From the NCBI GenBank assembly GCA_035628505.1, contig DASPJR010000052.1:1-22575 (forward strand): 22,575 bases of DNA, written 5' to 3'. The first letter of the stretch is position 1. Each line of letters begins with the position of its first letter. The translations under genes and the position numbers were made by a program. Shown piece after piece: positions 1-8,900 of the stretch. The notes under the pieces were generated by a model. The model saw only the letters and a program-made list of their open reading frames with translations. It was not told the origin of the DNA and made no database searches. The DNA is from DASPJR01 sp035628505. Lineage in GTDB: Bacteria; Planctomycetota; SZUA-567; H5-PLA8.

Positions 1-697
1 CGCGGATGTAAGCCGCCGAATCCGTTTCCCAGCTCTCGAAATAGTGTTCGGCGAGCGCCTGGATTTCGTTCATGAACCGGTAGTAGGTGATCGTGCGCAA
101 CGTTTCATCCCACCACTCCGCCGATTGCCTCGCATTCATGCCTGGCCGCCGCGGGCTCAGGCGAAGCACCTGGAAAATGCGGAGCCACGCCACGCGCAGC
201 CGGCCCGGCGGCAACCAGTGCGCGAACGGCACCTTGGAGTGCAGCTCGACCGGGTACGTCGCGAGTGGAAACAGGGTGATCAGCACGCCATCGGGCTTCA
301 GCACGCGCGCGCATTCAGAAAAAATCCGGTCGATGAATTTCACGTGCTCGAAAACCTGGTTGGCATACACGACATCGAACGTTGCATCCGCAAATGGAAT
401 GGTGCGCTCATCGGGAGCAATGCGAATGCGGTCTTCAAAGTCTTCTTTAAAGAGATTGCCAAGACGCTCGCGCAGCTTCTCTTTGCGGTATGAAAGATCG
501 TAGCCGTAAAAGCTATGCCCGCTGTCAAGGATTTGTTCCATGACCACGCCTTCGCCGCATCCGACATCGAGAATGCTCAACTTCCGGCCGGCTCCGATCG
601 CATTGATTTTGCGCGCGATGTAAAGCGTCGTCGCCGAATTCCACGGCTTATCGGCAGCGCGAATCGCTGAGCTGGCGGGTGCTTCAAGTGCGGGCAT
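1..697 (-). CDS. Class I SAM-dependent methyltransferase, C-terminus cut by window edge
   Basis: Reading the minus strand from an ATG at 697 gives an open frame of 232 codons that runs off the window at base 1, so the C-terminus is missing. Residues 42-50 read ILDVGCGEG, the glycine-rich motif I that binds S-adenosylmethionine. It is followed by an acidic YDL near the end of strand 2 and by a DVVYANQVFEHV segment and a VLKPDGVLI segment, which are the usual motifs of Methyltransf_11-type enzymes. An in-frame ATG at 715, with a weak AGG upstream, would add six residues. The gene lies 30 bases after another methyltransferase on the same strand, which follows a sulfotransferase, so a role in modifying a surface glycan or lipid is inferred. 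The substrate is not visible from the sequence. Confidence 0.85.
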   Translation of the reverse strand, partial: MPALEAPASSAIRAADKPWNSATTLYIARKINAIGAGRKLSILDVGCGEGVVMEQILDSGHSFYGYDLSYRKEKLRERLGNLFKEDFEDRIRIAPDERTIPFADATFDVVYANQVFEHVKFIDRIFSECARVLKPDGVLITLFPLATYPVELHSKVPFAHWLPPGRLRVAWLRIFQVLRLSPRRPGMNARQSAEWWDETLRTITYYRFMNEIQALAEHYFESWETDSAAYIR

Positions 698-727
698 GGC
701 GCTAAAGTATAACATGCGGCGACCTGT

Positions 728-1630
728 TCATCGCGGCTTCTCAAAAATTATCAGCACGTGATCCCGTGAGCTTGCCCAGCTCGGCGCGTGGTCAACTGTT
801 TGGTAGTCGCCGCCTCTAAAGGCCTTAAGCAGAAGCCGGCACAAACGCAGCAACGACGGCGAGAGCCGGTATGCGACATTCGCAAGCGCCTCAAACATGC
901 GTGTGTGAAATTTTGGCCGTCCCAGATGGGAGTAAGCTTCCGTACGAATTACTTTCAACCCAAGTTTCTCCGCGGCACGCTGCGCCCACGCCGGCGAAAT
1001 GAACGAGAGATGCTCGGGCAGCTGGCAGTACCAGTAGCCCCCGCGCATGAAGCGGAAACTCGGCGCCTCAGCATTGCCGGTAGCAATAATCAAAAAGCCG
1101 CCGGGCTTCATGCGCGCGGCTGCGCTCTCTAGAAAGGCGAGTGGATCGGGAACATGCTCGATTACGTCGAAGGCGGTGACGCAGTCAACGCATACACTCA
1201 CCGCGCTCAGATCTGAGCCGGCCAGCTCAATCCCCTGCTCTCGCGCGCGTGCGGCGGCTGCGGTATTGGGCTCAATGCCATATCGCTTGAAGCCAGATCC
1301 TGCGTAGCACAAAAAAGCACCGTCGTAACATCCAACGTCCAGCACGCTTCCACCGGGTAACCGTTCTTCCATGAATGCCAGCGCCCGCTCCCAGTCGAGG
1401 CGCGTCTGTGGGTCGTACGCCCAGGCCGGCTGCGCAGCGGCGTAAATGCGGCTGAGTTCCTCCGCGGATGGCCGCGGGTGCTTGAACTGGAGCGAGCAGG
1501 AATCGCAGCTGTAAAGTGCCGCCGGCTGCGATGGCAGTTCATTCAGCGCGCTGCTGCCCGCGGGAATTTTTCCGACAAATCGGCACGCACCAGAGCGGCA
1601 GGACGGGCACGGCACGGAGCGGTCAATCAT
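728..1630 (-). CDS. SAM methyltransferase with N-terminal zinc-ribbon
   Basis: This 300-residue protein starts with paired cysteines (CPSC at residues 8-11 and CDSC at 42-45), a likely zinc-binding knuckle. A Methyltransf_23/UbiG-like domain follows, with motif I VLDVGCYDG near residue 95, an IEP acidic end of strand 2, and VTAFDVIEHVPDP and MKPGGFLIIAT motifs. This architecture is common among methyltransferases in O-antigen and other sugar-modification clusters. The frame is open upstream to 1792, but the ATG at 1630 is chosen because the zinc-ribbon begins there and it leaves a 14-base gap after the sulfotransferase stop, whereas a longer form would overlap that gene by about 150 bases. 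It is likely co-transcribed with its neighbours. The acceptor is unknown. Confidence 0.85.
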   Translation of the reverse strand: MIDRSVPCPSCRSGACRFVGKIPAGSSALNELPSQPAALYSCDSCSLQFKHPRPSAEELSRIYAAAQPAWAYDPQTRLDWERALAFMEERLPGGSVLDVGCYDGAFLCYAGSGFKRYGIEPNTAAAARAREQGIELAGSDLSAVSVCVDCVTAFDVIEHVPDPLAFLESAAARMKPGGFLIIATGNAEAPSFRFMRGGYWYCQLPEHLSFISPAWAQRAAEKLGLKVIRTEAYSHLGRPKFHTRMFEALANVAYRLSPSLLRLCRLLLKAFRGGDYQTVDHAPSWASSRDHVLIIFEKPR

Positions 1631-1644
1631 ACATTCCGCGGCAT

Positions 1645-2442
1645 TCACGAATAACCCAGCCGTCTCATCTGCTGCGGCCAGAGCGCCTCGACGGCTTTGG
1701 CCAGAGCGGGCGAAAGTTGCTTCGTCCAGCCGCCGCTTTCGGCGCTGCGCACGAATGGAATAGTCTTCCGCGTCTCGCGCAGCGGCTTCCACTGATCGCC
1801 CTGCTCGCGTTCGAGCTGCCGCATGTTGTCTGCGGAGCTGGATGAAATCGCCGCGTCAAGCTGCGCATCGGTGGCGCTCAGCTTCAGGAACGCAACAATT
1901 CTGCGTGCTTCAGCGCGCGTATCGCGCAGCATATCCTCGTAGCGCAGCAGCAGAAAATCCGCGTTATGCTCGCGCGCGCCGAGCCAGCTTCCCACGTTTT
2001 CGCCCCATGTTCCGAACGGGTCGAGCGTCCCCGCAAAGAAGGATTGCGCGAACTCTTCGAGACTTACGGCGTCGGTGATGTAATTGAATTTCCTGAAATG
2101 GAAGTAGTACGAGACGAGCACGTCTCGCGGATCGCGCGCGATGTAAATCACGCGGCGGTAGCGCGGCTCGAAGTACTCGTGGCTCTTGAGAATGCGCGGC
2201 TGGGCAACGCGCAGCAGCGCCTTGTTCGTATTCTGGTAAATGTCCGGAACCTTTTCCTCGATGTTGGAAAATAACATGGGCTTGCCGAAATACAGCGCGC
2301 CGATCAGAAAGCGCGTCCACGTGTTGCCGGATTTCGGGTACGAGACGATGAAGGTGTCATCGGGCAGCACGGTGATGCCGCGGCCGCTGTGCAGGTTTAA
2401 GCCGGCCTTGATCGTTTCCTTTGAGCGTGAAAGCAGCGACAT
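1645..2442 (-). CDS. PAPS-dependent sulfotransferase
   Basis: This protein of about 265 residues transfers sulfate from 3'-phosphoadenosine 5'-phosphosulfate (PAPS) to an acceptor, probably a carbohydrate or lipid. The 5'-phosphosulfate loop YPKSGNTW is at residues 35-42. The 3'-phosphate site, RDPRDVLVSYY, is near 103-113, with the conserved Arg and Ser. A C-terminal RKTIPFVRSAESGGW segment resembles the RKGxxGxW motif of the Sulfotransfer_1 family. The frame is open to 2658, but the ATG at 2442 has GAGGA five bases or so upstream and the added N-terminus would be Arg-rich, would have no domain, and would overlap the divergent glycosyltransferase. It heads a minus-strand run with two methyltransferases, consistent with decoration of a surface polymer. 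Confidence 0.88.
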   Translation of the reverse strand: MSLLSRSKETIKAGLNLHSGRGITVLPDDTFIVSYPKSGNTWTRFLIGALYFGKPMLFSNIEEKVPDIYQNTNKALLRVAQPRILKSHEYFEPRYRRVIYIARDPRDVLVSYYFHFRKFNYITDAVSLEEFAQSFFAGTLDPFGTWGENVGSWLGAREHNADFLLLRYEDMLRDTRAEARRIVAFLKLSATDAQLDAAISSSSADNMRQLEREQGDQWKPLRETRKTIPFVRSAESGGWTKQLSPALAKAVEALWPQQMRRLGYS

Positions 2443-2568
2443 AGGTCCTCGCGTCTGGCGCGTGCGACACCTTACCTTCTTTCGTACGTTCGAGCAAAAG
2501 GTTTTGATCGGCCTACAGCACCGAATTTTTCGTGGCGTGAAGGCGCGCTTCAGTTTAAAGCCGTAATC

Positions 2569-3672
2569 ATGATCCCTGTTGTGCTGGTCCTGCCGGTTCT
2601 GCATCCCGCCGGAGCCGAACGCATCGTTGCTGATCTGGCCACGCGCCTGGCGGCGCACGACTTTGCCGCGCGTGTGATCTGTCTAGAGGACGAGAACGCT
2701 GCGGTCGGCGAGGAGCTCCGTGCCGCCGGCATACCCGTCTCCGGCCTGCGCCTGTCGCGTCGCCGGACGCTCGCGTGCGCACGCGCGTTGCAGGAACAGC
2801 TTTCGGCCGAGCGCCCGCTGATCGTTCATTCGCATCTTTTTCACGCCAACATGGCTGCGCGCATGGCGCTGGCGCGGATGAGTGCTCCCGCCCGGGCAAA
2901 GATTCACCTCATTAATACGCTGCATGTGGCCGAACGCCGCTTCAGGCCGTGGCAGTTCGCGATGGACCGCGTGACCGCACGCTACGCCCGCGTGGAAGTG
3001 TGCGTCTCCAAAGCTGTCGCTGCGTTCCAGCAGGAGAAAACGGGTTTGCCTGCGCGTTTTTTCCGCGTCATCGAAAACGGCATCGACCTCGCTCGCTTTG
3101 TGTCGCTGACGCCTGCAGTGCAATTGCCCGCCAACTTAAATGTTGTCTCGATCGGCCGGCTCGATCCGCAGAAAGATTTTGCGACGCTGCTGCACGCGTG
3201 GGCTCTGGTGCTCGACCGTTTTCCCGCCGCACGCCTGAGCATCGCTGGCGAAGGCCCCGAACGGGAACGCCTCACTGCACTGATCAGTTCGCTGCGGCTG
3301 CGAAACGTCAACCTTCCCGGATTCGTGCAGGATATTCCCGGACTGCTGCAGCAGGCGTGTCTTTACGTCCAGCCATCCGCATGGGAGGGCTTCGGCCTGG
3401 CGGTCGCCGAAGCGATGGCGGCAAATCTTCCGGTCATCGTCAGCGATGCGGACAGTCTGCCGGAAGTCGTCACAGATCGAAAAACGGGACTCGTCGTGCC
3501 CAAGGCCCAGCCCAAGCCGCTTGCCGACGCGATTATCTCGCTGCTCGAAGAACGCGCGCTGGCCGTGCGTTACGCGGCTGCGGCGCGCGACGAGGCGGCG
3601 CGGCGCTTTTCAGTTGAACGCATGGTCGCTGACTACGCGGCGCTCTACCGGGAGATCGCATGCGCCTCGTAA
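2569..3672 (+). CDS. GT4-family glycosyltransferase (GT-B fold)
   Basis: This 367-residue enzyme transfers a sugar from a nucleotide-sugar donor with retention of configuration, at the cytoplasmic face of the membrane. An N-terminal half with HPAGAERIVADLA and HSHLFHAN is followed by the C-terminal Glycos_transf_1 domain: VSIGRLDPQKDF near residue 193, and the E-x7-E donor motif in AWEGFGLAVAEAMA (E273 and E281). Its length is normal for GT4. Its 3' end overlaps the downstream sugar-kinase gene by 13 bases, so the two are translationally coupled. The 126-base divergent gap to the sulfotransferase must hold promoters in both directions. Donor and acceptor cannot be named. Confidence 0.9.
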   Translation: MIPVVLVLPVLHPAGAERIVADLATRLAAHDFAARVICLEDENAAVGEELRAAGIPVSGLRLSRRRTLACARALQEQLSAERPLIVHSHLFHANMAARMALARMSAPARAKIHLINTLHVAERRFRPWQFAMDRVTARYARVEVCVSKAVAAFQQEKTGLPARFFRVIENGIDLARFVSLTPAVQLPANLNVVSIGRLDPQKDFATLLHAWALVLDRFPAARLSIAGEGPERERLTALISSLRLRNVNLPGFVQDIPGLLQQACLYVQPSAWEGFGLAVAEAMAANLPVIVSDADSLPEVVTDRKTGLVVPKAQPKPLADAIISLLEERALAVRYAAAARDEAARRFSVERMVADYAALYREIACAS

Positions 3673-4631
3673 CACTCACGCTTCATCCGGCGATTGACCG
3701 CATTTTTTCGGTGGAAAAACTCGTGCCGGGCGCAACGTTCGACGGTTCGCTGCTGCGCTGCGTGCCGGCGGGCAAAGGCGTCAACACCGCACGCTCGCTG
3801 AGCAGTGTTGTTGAACCGCGTGCGGTTCTCGCCGCTGCGTGGGTCGGCCGCGCGGAAGAGACGTGGTTTCGCGAGTGGCTGCGGCAGCACGCGAAAATTT
3901 CCGTCGCGACCTGCCCCCGCGAATGCGCCACGCGCAGCGCGTACACCATTCTGGAACCCAGCGGACGCGAAACGCACATCAAGGAAGCGATGGCTGCGCC
4001 GCCACATGCCGAAGAACGCGCACTGCTGGCGTTCTGGAAGAAGACCGTGAAGAAAGACGATGTCGTCGCGCTCTGCGGATCAGCTCCGCGCGGCACAAAG
4101 CGCCAGACGCTCGAAGCCCTGTTTGCCGCGGCGCGCGAGCACAAAGCGCGCTGTGTCATTGCTGATACGAACGGCGTGGCACTTGAAGTTGCAGCCTCGG
4201 CAGGCCTGAATGGCATCAAAGGAAACGCATTGGAGATCGGGCAGTGGCTGAAGCTTGATACAAAGCTCGACCTTTCGCGCAAACCTCACCGGCTCGCGTT
4301 GCAGAAGGCGTTTGCCAGGGTAAACGCCCCGCAAGCGATCACCATCACGCTCGGAAAGGCTGGAGCGATCCTCGCCACACACACTGAAATTCTGCGTGCT
4401 GTAACACCCACGCTCCCGACCAGCGCGGTGCGTTCAACGACTGGCTGCGGCGATGCGGCAACGGCGGGATGGCTGTGGGCCTTGAGCGACGGTTGTTCCG
4501 CAGACGAGACACTGCGGCGAATTGTCGCGTGCGGCACAGCCAAGACCGCTTCGGAAGACCCGGGCGTTCTTGACGCAGCATTCGCGCGCAAACTGCTCAG
4601 AAAAGTTGAGGTCCGCGAACTTAAGCCTTAG
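3660..4631 (+). CDS. PfkB-family sugar kinase, 1-phosphofructokinase/LacC-like
   Basis: This 323-residue protein phosphorylates a sugar or sugar phosphate with ATP. The start MRLVTLTLHPAIDR and the PAGKGVNTAR signature (residues 36-45) are typical of the FruK/LacC branch of the ribokinase superfamily. The ATP/anion-hole motif is RSTTGCGDAATAG (258-270), with the expected catalytic Asp at 265 and Cys in place of the usual Ala of GAGD. A GGGAG ribosome-binding site precedes the ATG, inside the upstream gene. No phosphotransferase-system gene is nearby, so a classic fructose role is not supported. A role with the glycosyltransferase in making or salvaging a sugar phosphate is an inference. Its stop overlaps that of the convergent PHP gene by four bases. 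Confidence 0.85.
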   Translation: MRLVTLTLHPAIDRIFSVEKLVPGATFDGSLLRCVPAGKGVNTARSLSSVVEPRAVLAAAWVGRAEETWFREWLRQHAKISVATCPRECATRSAYTILEPSGRETHIKEAMAAPPHAEERALLAFWKKTVKKDDVVALCGSAPRGTKRQTLEALFAAAREHKARCVIADTNGVALEVAASAGLNGIKGNALEIGQWLKLDTKLDLSRKPHRLALQKAFARVNAPQAITITLGKAGAILATHTEILRAVTPTLPTSAVRSTTGCGDAATAGWLWALSDGCSADETLRRIVACGTAKTASEDPGVLDAAFARKLLRKVEVRELKP

Positions 4632-5533
4632 CGTCGCGCGGCATGCCGGGCTTTCAGTCCTTCGAGCACGCGATACGGAATGCGCAGAGAATTGCCGATG
4701 CCAGTTCCGAGCTCCACCGTTTTTCCCGTGCGCCCGGTCTCGCCGTGAAAATCGCTGCCACCAGAGGGCGTGAGATCGAATTTTGTCGCCAGCCGCGCGC
4801 AGAGCTCGGTCTGTTCGGGAGTGTGCGTGCTGTAGTGGACTTCGATGCCGTCGAGGCCCTTGCTTTTCAGGTCGCCAACAATGCGTTCCATCTCGTCAGT
4901 GCTTTCGGCTTTCAAATAGGTCGGATGCGCGAGCACCGCGATGCCACCTGCGGAATGAATCTGGCGGATCGATTCTTCGGGGCTGGCCACAAAGCGTGAC
5001 ACGTACGCCGGCGCGCCCTTGGCGAGATATTTATCGAAGGCTTCCTGCTTGTTGCGCACGAAGCCTTTTTTGATCAGCACCGCCGAGATGTGCGGCCTGC
5101 CGATGCTCTTATCGATGGCCCCCCCGCCCCCGCCTTCAACGCCGATCCCCGCTTCGTCTTCGACTTCCTTCATCGTGATGTCAAAACCCATGCCGCGCAG
5201 CTTTTCGACGATCTGCGGGTTGCGAATATTGCGGCCGTCGGCCAGTTTCTTGAGAAAGGCACGAAATTCAGGGTCAGCCGTGCTCACAAACAGCCCCACG
5301 ATATGCATCGTGCCCTTGGCAAAATCGGCCGAAATCTCAACGCCTGAAATGGTCTCGAGACCTGAATCTTTTGCTGCCGCGTGCAGTGCTTCCAGACCGC
5401 CGACGGTATCGTGATCGGTGAGCGCCAGCGCCCGCAGCCCGATTTCCCTGGCGCGCGCAACGAGCTGCTGCGGGGTCAGTCGTCCATCAGAAGCGGTCGA
5501 ATGGCTGTGCAGGTCAACGCAGTCGGTCAACAA
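4628..5533 (-). CDS. PHP-domain phosphoesterase (RNase AM / nucleoside 3',5'-bisphosphate phosphatase family)
   Basis: This 301-residue metal-dependent phosphoesterase resembles YciV/RNase AM proteins, which hydrolyse nucleoside 3',5'-bisphosphates and trim the 5' ends of short RNAs. The PHP metal ligands are present in order: DLHSHS (residues 7-12), TDHD (39-42), E66 in GVEIS, H148 in RPHI, H203 in AHP, and D261/H263 in GSDFHG. The start is TTG, chosen because AGGAG lies seven bases upstream and the conserved DLHSHS follows directly. It begins 15 bases after a LigD-PE-like gene. Residues 133-138 are a run of glycines, encoded by C7 and C5 tracts on the plus strand (5119-5131), just before RPHI; the family normally has a shorter link there. 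Confidence 0.88.
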   Translation of the reverse strand: MLTDCVDLHSHSTASDGRLTPQQLVARAREIGLRALALTDHDTVGGLEALHAAAKDSGLETISGVEISADFAKGTMHIVGLFVSTADPEFRAFLKKLADGRNIRNPQIVEKLRGMGFDITMKEVEDEAGIGVEGGGGGAIDKSIGRPHISAVLIKKGFVRNKQEAFDKYLAKGAPAYVSRFVASPEESIRQIHSAGGIAVLAHPTYLKAESTDEMERIVGDLKSKGLDGIEVHYSTHTPEQTELCARLATKFDLTPSGGSDFHGETGRTGKTVELGTGIGNSLRIPYRVLEGLKARHAARR

Positions 5534-5548
5534 AAGGCGGCTCCTCTC

Positions 5549-5935
5549 TCAAGCAAAATCCATGGCCAGCATGGTGTACGTTCCGTCGCCCTGCGCCTGC
5601 AGCATGTAATTTCCTCGCAGATGCAGGCCCGTCAGTGCGACGTTCAGTTCAGAAAAGTCCGGCGCGTAAGGCAGCGTGAAGCGCAGCAATCCGGCATCCA
5701 CGCGCGATACGCGGCCGCGCTCGCCGCTTAGACGGCCTTCGAACTGAAGGTACGCGCGGCGGTGGTCGGGCAACCTGCGCAAGACGCTGCCGGGCCGCGG
5801 AAAAGAATCATCCAGGGTTGCAAAGGTCAGCAGCACGCGGTCATCGTCCGATTGTCCGGACGCAATCTGCAGCATCAGATCATAATGATCTTCATGCCCG
5901 GGCCAATCCGTGTGATGCAGCACGACATAGCGCAT
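5549..5935 (-). CDS. Small stand-alone LigD 3'-phosphoesterase-like protein (DNA polymerase ligase N-terminal domain)
   Basis: This 128-residue protein has the pattern of the 3'-phosphoesterase domain of bacterial LigD (PF13298-like). An N-terminal block, HHTDWPGHEDHYDLMLQ, matches the H/D-containing core that reads xHYDLRLE in LigD. A second block, PDHRRAYLQFEGRLSGERG followed by RVDAG, matches the PDHPLxYxxFEGxIPxGxYG core. In LigD this domain removes 3' phosphates and ribonucleotides from DNA ends. Here there are no ligase or polymerase domains. Similar small proteins are, to my recollection, common in Planctomycetota. It lies between the DUF3857 gene (35 bases upstream) and the PHP gene (15 bases downstream), so an operon is likely. 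No clear Shine-Dalgarno is seen. Enzyme activity is inferred, not shown. Confidence 0.6.
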   Translation of the reverse strand: MRYVVLHHTDWPGHEDHYDLMLQIASGQSDDDRVLLTFATLDDSFPRPGSVLRRLPDHRRAYLQFEGRLSGERGRVSRVDAGLLRFTLPYAPDFSELNVALTGLHLRGNYMLQAQGDGTYTMLAMDFA

Positions 5936-5970
5936 GGCTGCAGTTTAAAGCGGATGCCTGGCGCTGAAAG

Positions 5971-8900
5971 TTATTTTGCTTCAAGCAGAACTTTCTGGTC
6001 GAGCAGCGAATCGACACGGTTGCAGAAGAGGCGGAAGGCTTCGTACTCGGCAACGGCAATGCGCTGCCGGCTGAGCTCGAAATTTTCCTGGATCGTCAGC
6101 CCGCCCTCGGCGTGCTTGATCTTGCGGCTGTAGCGCCCGAACGGCTCGACGATTTCGACGTCCTCTGGAACTGAAACCACCTTCAGGCCGGCCTCAAGCT
6201 GGTAAACGATCTCCATCTTGCGCATCCATGGGTAGTGCAGTTCCAGGTCGTGCCGGCGCTTGGTTTGCGCGGCAAAGCGCGGTGACAGAAAAAAGCCGTC
6301 CAGCGTGGCCGGCAGCGTCTTGCGCTCACCGCTCTGCGTGGCAAGAGCTGAAACTTTCAGGCTTGTTTTCATCCACATGGCGCCCTGTTCGTGCGGCGGC
6401 GCAAATTCAAGCTTCTCCACTTCCGCGCCGTTGAAGCGCCGCGCGGCATAATCCTTCATATACCGCTCGTACTGGCCCGGCGATTCGGCCAGCTGCCGGT
6501 AAGCCGGCGCGAACTGCCCGTGGCGGTAATCCTGGATCTGCACCGTCGCTGCACCGGACCGCTCGACTTTGACCGTAAACTGCTGCTGGATGACATTGTC
6601 CTTCGCTTCGCTGCCCGGAACCTTCAGGAATTTTCCGCCCGCTGAATTGACGGCCAGTACCTGCGCCGTCTGATCGGCGTCCGGCACTTCGCCCAGGCGG
6701 TGGAAATCGGTGGTGCAATCGATCCAATATTCCCTGCCATCCACAGCCGGCACGTGGGCGATGCAGTGATTGAAAAGGTTGGGCATCGGCAGGGAATCCG
6801 GCGGAATATTGCCGGCGTCAACGGTGCGGATCAGCACCAGGTTGCACGGAATGTTCACGATCTGCAGCATGGACGTGATGAGCGTCGCCGTGTCTTTGCA
6901 GTCGCCGTAGAGCGATTTGAACGTATCGCTGGCGCGATGCGGTTTGTAGCCATTGCGGCCGAATTCGATTCCCAGGTAGCGGATCTTACGGATGACCCAG
7001 TCGTGGATAACGCGCAGCTTTTCAGTGTCAGTTTTGCAGTCGCGCGTCATGTCCAGCACGGCCGTTCGCATCTCTTCGCTCGGCACGAGCTGTTCCCTGG
7101 CCAGGTGCCAGTACCATTGGCCGACCTCCTGCCAGGATTTCATCGTCGTGACCTGAACCTGCGCGAGCTGATCGACCACAGGCGGCATTCCCCGTTCCTG
7201 CTGGATGCCCGGCGTGTTCTCCGTCTGCCACTTGAACACTTCGCGCCGCGTGTCGCTCTGCGCAATACGCTCGGCCTGCGCCGATGTATTCATCGTCTTG
7301 GTCTGAAGGTTGAGGTCCTTCGGGAAGTCGAGCACGTACTGGCTTTTCAGGACAGGGTCGTCATCACTGAGGTAGAACGTATCGGCAAAGTAATCGCCGT
7401 AGATGTTATCGCCCGTGTCGCGGATCGTGTACTGCAAGTCGATGATCGCGCCCGGCTCGAGATTCTTGAACGTGACCTGCTTGAGATGATGCTCATCGTA
7501 AATGCGCGTCTGAACGCCCATGGCTGCAGACGTCGAGCGATCCTGGACATCCGCGCGCGAGAGTTCGCGGCCATCCGGCGTGATGACCGCCGCGCGCAGA
7601 ATATCAACCACCTGCCGCTCGGGCTCGTACCAGATGCTGTGCTGCGCCAGCTGCTGAATGCCGTTGGGACGGAGCAGCTTCGAGACGCGGTGGATCATGC
7701 GGCTGGAACTGCCATTTGTATTCACGCGTACCACCTGCTGATTGAGCAGATGAACGACATTATCCTCAGGATATGCCGAGGCCTGCGGCACAGGGAGATC
7801 CTTGAGCTGGATGTCGTACGCGGCAAAGAACTTCTTCTCGCTCGCCGGATCGGTGTCGAGGATCGAGAGATAATCCTTGATTTGCGGCGAGTTGGGCTTG
7901 ATCTGCAGCACCTGCCGGTAGAGCTTGACCGCGTCGGCGGTCTGTCCGGCTGCGTGTCGCGCGCGCGCCAGTTCGGCAAGCAGTTCCGCGCTCTCCGGAG
8001 CGACCGTCAGCGCCGCTTCGAGCACCTGCGCCGCACGCGCGGCATTGCCGGCCCGCCGGTATTGATGCGCCGTATGGATGACCAGTCCGAGGTCAAATGG
8101 CTGCGCCGCCGCTTCGGCCGCAAGGAATTCAGCAGCCTGCTCGTACTTGCCCATCTCGTTCAGTTCGTCAATCCAGCGCTGGCGCATCTCGCGGTCGCCG
8201 CCGCAGTACGATAATGCCTTCTGTAAAATGGAGCGCCGCGCAGAGACGGTCGTCTCCAGATCCAGCAGCCGGTGCCAGCCGTCGGCAAGATAGGGATGAT
8301 TGTCGGTAAATGCCTGCAGCGTCTTGATCGAAAGTGCGCGCAGCACCGGCGCCGCGCCTTCCCCAGTTCCCCGCTGCGCAGGCTTGGAAGCTTCCGGATT
8401 GACGCCCGCGAGCGCAAACGCGGCAACACCCAGTTTCTCAGCGCCAAAACGCGACTTGAGCTGCCGGGCGTAATCGGAGGCGATGACATGGTTGTGGCTT
8501 TCCTGCGCCAGCGTGGCCAGCACAGCGAACACACCTGGTAAAGAATCGTGGGATGCCAGGACGGACTCGGCAGCCTGCCGCGCTTCGTTGGTGTCGCGCG
8601 AGAGCGTTGCGATCTTCAACTTGATGTAGGGACACTTCGGAGCAAGCGTCGCGGCGCGCGCCAAGGGCGTCGGCGCGGAGAGTTCCTCCTTGGGCGCCAG
8701 CTTGCGGCTCTCGATCAGGCTGCCCTGCGCGACGAGCAGCGCCAGGTTGTCAGGCTCGTTCTTCAGCGCCTTTTCAATCGCGAACAGAATTCCGCGGTCG
8801 AGCGTTCCCGGGACCTCCGGAGGAGCCGCCGTACGCGCCTTGGTATCCGCCTGGTAACCGCTGAGCGCCGCCGCAGAGTCATCGATGGTAATGCCCTCCA

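Noticed and set aside
2443..2658. N-terminal extension of the sulfotransferase to 2658
   Set aside because: It would overlap the divergent glycosyltransferase and adds an Arg-rich segment with no homology; the ATG at 2442 has a good ribosome-binding site.
6700..8214. 504-residue plus-strand open frame
   Set aside because: It lies antisense within the DUF3857/transglutaminase gene, which has strong domain evidence; the translation is Arg/His-rich without a domain, typical of antisense frames in GC-rich DNA.
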